NCBI GenBank assembly: GCA_947184155.2
Contig: CAMXCT020003779.1
Location: 453,427-517,426, forward strand
DNA: 64,000 nt
Direction: 5' to 3'
Source: Cladocopium goreaui
Lineage: Eukaryota > Sar > Dinophyceae > Suessiales > Symbiodiniaceae
Of the stretch, positions 53,054 through 59,693 are shown one piece after another (position 1 is the stretch's first letter; every line of letters begins with the position of its first letter). The notes under the pieces were generated by a model that worked only from the letters and a program-made list of their open reading frames with translations, searched no databases and had not been told where the DNA came from. Made by a program: the position numbers and the translations under genes.

Positions 53054-53154
53054 CCCACATCTTTGTGTGGGGTTCTTGTTTTTGATTCTGTATCCCGGGC
53101 TCCTTCTCCTTCTCCTCCTCCTCCCGCCTCCCGCCGCCTCCCACACACAAATTA

Positions 53155-53577
53155 ACCTACAATAACTTAACACACACAAACTTAACATACAATAACTTCA
53201 CATACAAATAACTTCACATACCCAAACGTAACATACAATAACTTCACACACATACCCAAACGTAACATACAATAACTTCACACACACAAACTTAACATAC
53301 AATAACTTCACATACAAATAACTTCACATACCCAAACGTAACATACAATAACTTCACACACACAAACTTAACATACAAATTAACCTACAATAACTTAACA
53401 CACACAAACTTCACACACACAAACTTCACATACAATAACTTCACACACACACAAACTTCACATACAATCACTTCTTACATACAATAACTTCAATACAACA
53501 CACACACACATACATACAATAACATACAATAACTTCACATACACAAACTTAACACACACAAACTTAACATACAAACT
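53155..53577 (+). repeat. AACTTCACATACAAT minisatellite
   Basis: Interleaved units of AACTTAACATACAAT, AACTTCACACACAC and CCCAAACGTAAC over about 420 bp, lying between the right palindrome arm and the GC-rich satellite. Confidence 0.9.
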
Positions 53578-55062
53578 CACATCCACCGTCGATTTGCGTG
53601 GCAGGCGTGGCACTCATGGCACTGGGTGGCGCGCTTGGACTGGCTTGGTCGCCCGTGACGCCCGGGACGCCGCGCCACTTTGCGTGGCAGGCGTGGCACT
53701 TGGTGACATTCACCTTCGCTTCACGTGGCAGGCGTGGCACAAACTCACATCCACCGTCGTTTTGCGTGGCAGGCGTGGCACTTATGGTACTGGGTGGCGC
53801 CCTTGGGCCCGGTTTAGGCGGGCGTGACGCCTGTGGCGCCGCGCCACTTTGCGTGGCAGGCGTGGCACTTGGTGACATCCACCTTCGCTTCACGTGGCAG
53901 GCGTGGCATTATGGTACTGTGCGCACTTGGGGCCCGGTTTTTAGGCGGGAGTTGACGCTGTGCGCCGCCGCCACTTTGCGGGGCAGGCGTGGCACTACTG
54001 GTGTCATTGCAACCTTCGCTCACGTGGCAAGGCGTGGCCACAAACTAAACATCTAACCGTCGTTTTGCGTGGGAGGCGTGGACACTTAATGGTGACAGAG
54101 GTGGCGCCCGTGGGCCGGTTTAGAGCGGGCGGTGACGTCCTTGTGAGCGCGCGCCACTTTGCGTGGAAGGGTGGACACTTTGGTGACTTCACCTTCGACT
54201 TGCAGTGCCGGCGTGAGCACAAACTCACATTCTACCGTCGTTGCGTGGCAGGCGTGGCATTATGTATGGGCGGCGCCCTTGGGCCCGGTTTAGGCAGAGC
54301 GTGGACGATGTGGCGCCGCGCCACTTTGCGTGGCAGGCGTGGCACTTGGCGACATGTGCCTTCGCTTCACGTGGCAGGCGTGGCACAAACTCACATCTAC
54401 CGTCGTTTTGCGTGGCAGGCGTGGCACTTATGGTACTGGGTGGCGCCCTTGGGCCCGGTTTAGGCGGGCGTGACGCCTGTGGCGCCGCGCCACTTTGCGT
54501 GGCAGGCGTGGCACTTGGTGACATTCACCTTCGCTTTCACGTGGCAGGCGTGGCACAAACTCACATCTACCGTCGTTTTGCGTGGCAGGCGTGGCACTTA
54601 TGGTACTGGGTGGCGCCCTTGGGCCCGGTTTAGGCGGGCGTGACGCCTGTGGCGCCGCGCCACTTTGCGTGGCAGGCGTGGCGCGTGGTGACATCCACCT
54701 TCGCTTCACGTGGCAGGCGTGGCACAAACTCACATCTACCGTCGTTTTGCGTGGCAGGCGTGCCACTTATGGTACTGGGTAGCCCTTGGGCCCGGTTTAG
54801 GCGGGCGTGACGCCTGTGGCGCCGCTTCACTTTTGCGTGGCAGGCGTGGCACAATCTTACATCCACGGTCGTTTTGCGTGGCAGGCGTGGCACAAACTCA
54901 CATCTACCGTCGTTTTGCGTGGCAGGCGTGGCACTTATGGTACTGGGTGGCGCCCTTGGGCCCGGTTTAGGCGGGCGTGACGCCCGTGGCGCCGCTTCAC
55001 TTCCGCGTGGCAGGCGTGGCACAATCTTACATCCATGGTCGTTTTGCGTGGCAGGCGTGGCA
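53578..55062 (+). repeat. GC-rich satellite (GCGTGGCAGGCGTGGCA)
   Basis: About eight copies of a 170-190 bp unit, each with two or three GCGTGGCAGGCGTGGCA cores, CACATCTACCGTCGTTTT, GGTACTGGGTGGCGCCCTTG and GGCGGGCGTGACGCC. Strongly GC-rich inside an AT-rich block. Copies between about 53900 and 54250 carry many single-base insertions not seen in their neighbours. The CVAGVAL/RGRRGT-type frames are satellite products. Confidence 0.9.
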
Positions 55063-55564
55063 GACATGACAGATTCTGTTTCTTGTATGCAGACTTTCAT
55101 CATGTCGTTCTTGTCGTTCTGTTTTGGTCGCTTTGGCCCAACTAGAAGTTGCAGACAACAGCTCTAGCACGTATACCACTACAACACAACTACAACTGGT
55201 CAGTCAAGCAAGGTAAAGATGCGGTCATAGGATCATCTCTGGTCAGTTTGCATGCATACGACTCAACCACAACTACAACGAGTCAGTCAAGTGACATTGG
55301 TCATTTGCATGCAAAGATGCGGTCCTTCCGGCATGTTTCTTCTTTCCGCGTGCTTCGGCATGTTTGATTTTGGCATGTTTAAGCACTGTCTTCTGTCGGC
55401 CTGCTACGTGCTTCGGCATGTTTGATTTTGGCATGTTTAAGTACTTTCTTCTGTCGGCCTGCTGCATTCCACACACACACGCACACTTGTCATTCCTTCC
55501 TTCTCCGACCCCGCTACAACCTTTGAAACTCATTATTGGAAGAAGTTGACTTGTGGGGTTATCC
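55063..55564. other. Unassigned sequence with short direct repeats
   Basis: CGTGCTTCGGCATGTTTGAT...CTTCTGTCGGCCTGCT occurs twice (about 55349-55402 and 55409-55463). ACTACAACxxGTCAGTCAAG occurs near 55190 and 55270. No gene. Confidence 0.5.
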
Positions 55565-55738
55565 GGTCCACACATCTTTTGGCCCATTCTTGATGCACTT
55601 TTGATGCACTTTTGATGCACTTTTCCTTTTTTTTATATTTTACTAATTCTGCAAAAATCCACAAAAAAAATACGCAAAATCTTCTGGATCAGTAAAATTG
55701 CTAAATTAGTGAAATTACTAGCTTTGGAGACTTAGGGT
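55565..55738 (-). repeat. Middle inverted repeat, right arm
   Basis: Inverse of 48957-49132, ending GCTTTGGAGACTTAGGGT. Outside it, 55739-55920 holds TTAGTAAA/TTTACTAA words and no gene. Confidence 0.8.
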
Positions 55739-55946
55739 TATCTTTCCCAACCTCACGAGTCTCAAGTAAATTCTTTGTCAGGCACTAGCCGAAAAACAAC
55801 ATCAAAAATGCAAACCCCCAAAAAAGGTTACATTAGTAAATGCATTTACTAACGTTAGTAAAAAAATTACGTAAATCCACGTTAGTAAATCCCAAAATTT
55901 ACGTAAATTTTTGGGCACCTAAATTTACTAGTTTTGGAGACTCAGG

Positions 55947-55964
55947 GTTTCGCGCTCAGCGCGA
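55947..55964 (+). repeat. 18-bp direct repeat flanking the inverted-repeat block, right
   Basis: GTTTCGCGCTCAGCGCGA; the partner is at 48481-48498. It directly abuts the outer terminal repeat on this side, whereas on the left 30 bp intervene. Confidence 0.6.
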
Positions 55965-56017
55965 TACGAAGGCTGATTGCTATCCCGAACGTCTGGTCGA
56001 TCAGGGACTCAAACCTA

Positions 56018-56221
56018 ACGCCAAGAACCAGGCTCAGACCCAGGAGGTGGCCCTTCAGGTGGAATAGGCCGACGAGCAGAATCAGCTGGAGGTTCTCTCG
56101 CAAGCTGTTCCCGAGTCGCAAAGTCAATCGCACTGGTATCTCCACGATCGAACCTAGCCACCTGAGATGCACGCCAAGGATTGCCACCACGCTCTCCCCG
56201 ACGCTTCTTCTTTTCACTCAT
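56018..56221 (-). CDS. Candidate first exon of the interrupted SURP/HAD gene
   Basis: Starts at an ATG (56221): MSEKKKRRGERGG, then WRASQVARFDRGDTSAIDF and a Pro-rich ending, all protein-like and hydrophilic. A stop follows at 56015. GTTAGG just before it could start an intron. After the stop, the frame that encodes RAERE at 55964 is the same frame as this exon. The link to the pieces at 47301-48510 rests on strand, the RAERE repeat and the Pro/Lys-rich style, and is an inference. Confidence 0.35.
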
Positions 56222-56830
56222 GCAGTCGCACCAGCACAAGAGCTACCAAATAATCGCGCACGCGCGAAAGAAAGATTGCAACAATCCTAGATGTAATGCA
56301 CAATGCAATGTAGTCTGGGAAGCTCAATGGTCCCACAGTTGATTAGAGCCGGGTTACGGCTGATAACCAGATAAATCGGTCACAACCAGTAAATCCGCAA
56401 AGTTGATGACCAATAGAGGGGTTGCCACAAACCAGTAGTTCGCGAAGTTTAATGGCAGATACTGTTGTATGATTCAAGACACCAATGCAAATGCAGTCCA
56501 GTAGGTCGCGAAGACTAGCACTCTTTTTATGCGGGCATCTTGAGCCAAACGTCGTTGGCCAAGTCTTGAGTTTCATCCCGGATTTCAGGATAAAAGAACA
56601 TGTTATCATTGAAAGATAACCTATTGATTCGTCTATTCCTTGTCGACACCAAATGACATCATGTACACTTTACAGTCATTGGATACAACATCATAGATAC
56701 TTGTATTTTACCAGGTCAACCGGAAATGGGGTAAAATGCAACACAACCGTTAAGCAGCTAGTCCTGTTTTGAACCAACGCTACAGAGTAGTACGATGATA
56801 TATACAATACGTGGTTTTACTGCAGGAGTT
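56222..56830. other. Probable LTR and flank of retrotransposon 2, no gene
   Basis: No coding feature. If the polypurine tract at 56837-56844 is right, the 3' LTR of retrotransposon 2 begins at 56836 and runs leftwards on the plus map into this stretch. Its outer end cannot be fixed because the other LTR is outside the window. Confidence 0.4.
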
Positions 56831-56836
56831 TTTACA

Positions 56837-56844
56837 CCCCCCTC
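56837..56844 (-). promoter_or_regulatory. Candidate polypurine tract of retrotransposon 2
   Basis: On the minus strand GAGGGGGG is followed by TGTAAAAACTCC, paralleling AAGGTGGGG then TGTAAAG in retrotransposon 1. It lies about 210 bp after the last ORF. Confidence 0.5.
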
Positions 56845-57053
56845 GGGTGAGCAGGGACGACTGCGGAGAACAAATAACCAGGATGAGCATACCCTTGCAG
56901 GTAGCCAATTTTCTTTAGTTGTTTTTGAAAGTTTTGTGCAGTCTTTCAAAGGTCCCTCTAAAAAGCTCAAGCCCGTAAAACCCAGCGCAGCTTTGCAAGG
57001 AAGGCACATTACCATGCCGCATCTTGCGCTATGCTACAAAAGAAAATCATCGT

Positions 57054-57875
57054 CTACCTGCGGTTCCAATAGATCCAACGGCCGCCGGCCTCATCACGGT
57101 AATACCACGCCCCACGCCAGAAACTCCATTCACGGCGGGCACCATAGTGATCACGATTCCAACTCCAGGAGGCATCCGGGCGACCGGAGCTTGCAGCCTT
57201 TGATGTGACGGTACTCGCTGCTTTGGCAGTGGGTGGTGTCTCAGGCTCCAAGAATGGTCTTGCTCCTCCTTTGGGTGTTGGTGGCTCTGGTGCAAGGAAT
57301 GGTGTCGATCCGGGACCAAATGAGGCGTCCACGTGTGAGGCGTCCGCGTGTGCGGAGCTTGCGGCGGCTGTGTCATCACGTCCAGTGGCAGATGTGTCGG
57401 CTTCAGCTTTGCGTTTTCGCTCGGCAGTGGGCGCGACCGTGGGGTTGGCCTTTTGACCCCCAGGACCTCCGGCCTTTGCTGCGGCACTTTGTTTCTCCTT
57501 GCGTTCAAGGTTGCCCCGAACCAATGGGAGGTTTTCCTCATACAGCTTTTCGAGGAAATCGAGAGTGCCATTGACAGGAACTTGGACGGTGCCCTTCCAG
57601 GTCAGCAGGCCACGAAATGCGCCCCTACGGCCGATGTAGCTGACATATTCATCTTCTGTAAAAATGTGGCGACCGAACATGAAACCCCAAGTCTTCTTCC
57701 ATGTCTTGCGAAATTCAATGGGGAATCCTTCCACACCTCGAGGTTGAAACATAAAAATCAACTTTGACAGGCAATTTTCATGTTGGGCATTGGCGGCGAC
57801 GCCAGCCGAGATCTGGGCTCTGGTGCGGGGCGGATCTGGGAGCTTAAGCAAACATACCGTCGAAAATACAGTCAC
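57054..57875 (-). CDS. C-terminal ORF of retrotransposon 2, function unknown
   Basis: 273 codons; the coding part may start after about 20 residues. A compact segment (RGVEGFPIEFRKTWKKTWG, FTEDEYVSYIGRRGAFRG, LTWKGTVQVPVNGTLDFLEKL) is followed by a Lys-rich then Pro/Ala-rich linker. The end is rich in Trp/Tyr/Arg (ARREWSFWRGAWYYRD, RWIYWNRR). Such an aromatic-basic tail could bind nucleic acid. I recognise no family. The stop at 57054 is the last one before the polypurine tract. Confidence 0.5.
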   Translation of the reverse strand: MTVFSTVCLLKLPDPPRTRAQISAGVAANAQHENCLSKLIFMFQPRGVEGFPIEFRKTWKKTWGFMFGRHIFTEDEYVSYIGRRGAFRGLLTWKGTVQVPVNGTLDFLEKLYEENLPLVRGNLERKEKQSAAAKAGGPGGQKANPTVAPTAERKRKAEADTSATGRDDTAAASSAHADASHVDASFGPGSTPFLAPEPPTPKGGARPFLEPETPPTAKAASTVTSKAASSGRPDASWSWNRDHYGARREWSFWRGAWYYRDEAGGRWIYWNRR

Positions 57876-59238
57876 TTAAGCCCCTGCCCTCACCATGAAC
57901 GCGGTCACAAAACGTAACGTCACTTGCATAGCGGTCTTCAACGTCCTCATAGCCAAGTGTCTTTGCTCGTTTGTGACGGTCGCGGCAGTCTTTGATGACT
58001 GCTGATTCAATGGATGTAATCCCCCTTGAGCCCATTTCTCGCCGCAGCTGGTCAGCCTGTTCGTTGGTCAATGTCGCCAACAGTGTGCTGTTCACCTTGC
58101 CGTATATCCCAAACCCTGCAAGCTTTTGCATGCGCTTCTCCAGGATCCTTGTACGCCTGTTGGGTTGGTCAGACCCTTTTGTTTCGCCACTTTCGTCCAC
58201 TGGGAGTGGCTCATATCCACATGTGGTGCATGTCACCTGGCCACTCACGTACTCGACCTGACAGAGGGGGCAGGTGCCCATGAAAGGTTCGCAGTACTTT
58301 GGTGCAACGTAAACACGGCGCACCCTCGCGGGTGGCTGGTCAACTTGCATTGGGTCGTTGGTGACATCATCATCTGCGGATTTGGCATCGGGTCGCCCCG
58401 TGCTGGTGTCATCCATTGGGTCGTCATTGGCATCGTCACGTGCAGTCAGTTGGACTTTCCTGGATGTCGGTGATGAGGTTGCTTCCGCGCCTGTCCAAGT
58501 GCTGGGCTCGAGATTGCTCTCGGCGCGGGACCAAAGCACCTTTCCATCCTCTGAGATGCTGACCAGAAATTGGGGTGGAATTCGTTCTGAACACAAAATA
58601 CCATCCATTTCTGTGCGACTAAAGATGACACCAGCTTCAACTGCTTGCCGCATTGCAATTTTGACTTCAACTGGACATTTTGCTCTCAATCCAGAACGAT
58701 ACCCATCTGTGCCTATGCGGTGCTCCGACATGTAGGTGTGGGCACGGCCGCTGTTGACTGAGTCACCGCCGCCTGGGATCAGGCCGTTCTGTGCGATGCT
58801 CCTCCACCTGCTCCTCATCGTGCGATGGAATGCAACATCAGGGACCTCAGTCATGGCACAAATGGGCACGCCAGTGAAGGCGGCTTTTCGCTCGGGGGAG
58901 ACATTGTCTGAGCAATACACCATGGTTGAATTGGCATAAAGGCCCCCGGCGGTCTTCAGGGCAGCTTCGGAATGACCCTGGATTGCACGAATTTTGACGG
59001 GATAATATGCCATGCCTAAGCCATTGTCGACAGGAAAATCAGGGATTTTTGCACACAAGAATTGGAACCTACTCTTGCCATGCTTGTCGATTTTCATTGC
59101 GGTACCAAAAAGGTTTGCGACGGTGATGAAAACGTCTGAGGGGAACTTCCTTGCGGAAGGCTTTGGCAAAATCCTCCAAGTCGATCCAAAGGTCCTTGTC
59201 CATGGGTACCTTGGCGCAGGATCCATCCCCCGCTGCAA
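57844..59238 (-). CDS. Tpt1/KptA-like RNA 2'-phosphotransferase domain plus zinc ribbon
   Basis: 464 codons. Residues about 30-65 look like the N-terminal winged helix of Tpt1. IRAIQGHS (83-90) matches the family hallmark IRAxQGHS. FHRTMRSRWRSIAQNGL (137-153) sits at the HGT...I...GL position, GRAHTYMSEH (164-173) at RxHxHL, DGYRSGLR (178-185) at GxRxx, and AGVIFSRTEMDGILC (202-216) at the catalytic GxxFxxSxNxVxL. Known Tpt1 enzymes remove the splice-junction 2'-phosphate from tRNA using NAD+. A low-complexity acidic linker and a CPLC-x10-CTTC zinc ribbon (323-340) follow, then a helical tail. The winged-helix start is split from this ORF by frameshifts. Activity is unproven: HGT reads HRT here. 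Confidence 0.7.
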   Translation of the reverse strand: MQRGMDPAPRYPWTRTFGSTWRILPKPSARKFPSDVFITVANLFGTAMKIDKHGKSRFQFLCAKIPDFPVDNGLGMAYYPVKIRAIQGHSEAALKTAGGLYANSTMVYCSDNVSPERKAAFTGVPICAMTEVPDVAFHRTMRSRWRSIAQNGLIPGGGDSVNSGRAHTYMSEHRIGTDGYRSGLRAKCPVEVKIAMRQAVEAGVIFSRTEMDGILCSERIPPQFLVSISEDGKVLWSRAESNLEPSTWTGAEATSSPTSRKVQLTARDDANDDPMDDTSTGRPDAKSADDDVTNDPMQVDQPPARVRRVYVAPKYCEPFMGTCPLCQVEYVSGQVTCTTCGYEPLPVDESGETKGSDQPNRRTRILEKRMQKLAGFGIYGKVNSTLLATLTNEQADQLRREMGSRGITSIESAVIKDCRDRHKRAKTLGYEDVEDRYASDVTFCDRVHGEGRGLSDCIFDGMFA

Positions 59239-59693
59239 ACTTTATTGACACGGGTTGCAAAGTCAGAAAACTTTTTGTCGACACGAGTCTGGCTGGCGAT
59301 GGTTTCCACGTCGGATGCCGATAGCAGTTCCAATTCATATGCCGTACCGTCAAAAAGGATACCGGGTACATCATCCCCGTCTGCATTGGTTACCATTGTA
59401 TATTGGTATTCGGGCAAGTGCTCCTCCATCCAATATGCTTTCACGTAACCTGATGCATGTTCCTCTAAGCGCGCAGTTGCCTGCGGCCGGTACTGGCTGG
59501 AAGTGGCTCCTGTGTCGTCTGCAGGCGCGGCTGCGGATGCAGAGGCAGGCACTGCTTTTGGTCGTGACTTCAACAAGACCTCGGCTGTTTGGACTGTGAT
59601 CGATGCTGTGCCGGAAGTTGCGGGCTCGCCGTCGCCGGCGGCCGGTTTTGGAGGGTCATCCCGAGGAGGCTCGGCAAAGGTGCCGGGAGCCAT
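59094..59693 (-). CDS. Linker and N-terminal region ahead of the KptA-like domain
   Basis: 199 codons starting MAPGTFAEPPRDDPPK. Pro/Ala-rich to about residue 80, then VKAYWMEEHLPEYQYTMV and GDDVPGILFDGTAYELELL, which has the look of a small folded module. The last 45 residues are out of frame: the true continuation (DGSCAKVPMDKDLWIDLEDFAKAF) lies in the frame of 59386-59069 and then in that of 59238-57844. It is probably the region joining the unidentified domain to the Tpt1-like module. Confidence 0.45.
   Translation of the reverse strand: MAPGTFAEPPRDDPPKPAAGDGEPATSGTASITVQTAEVLLKSRPKAVPASASAAAPADDTGATSSQYRPQATARLEEHASGYVKAYWMEEHLPEYQYTMVTNADGDDVPGILFDGTAYELELLSASDVETIASQTRVDKKFSDFATRVNKVCSGGWILRQGTHGQGPLDRLGGFCQSLPQGSSPQTFSSPSQTFLVPQ

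Larger units (their letters stand above)
48529..55946. mobile_element. Nested inverted-repeat block interrupting the SURP/HAD gene
   Basis: Three layers. Outer: CCCTGAGTCTCCAAAACTAG at 48529 and its inverse ending 55946. Middle: 48957-49132 against 55565-55738. Inner: the 3.8-kb palindrome at 49278-53053. The outer and middle layers share the terminal formula CCCT(A/G)AGTCTCCAAA(A/G)CTAGTA and TTTACTAA words, so a second member of the same family probably inserted into the first. No transposase ORF is seen in the block. Short GTGCATCAAA arrays recur in every layer. Confidence 0.65.

Noticed and set aside
53564-55103. Repeat proteins with CVAGVAL or CHACHAK motifs on both strands
   Set aside because: Products of the GC-rich satellite, equally open on both strands and in several frames.
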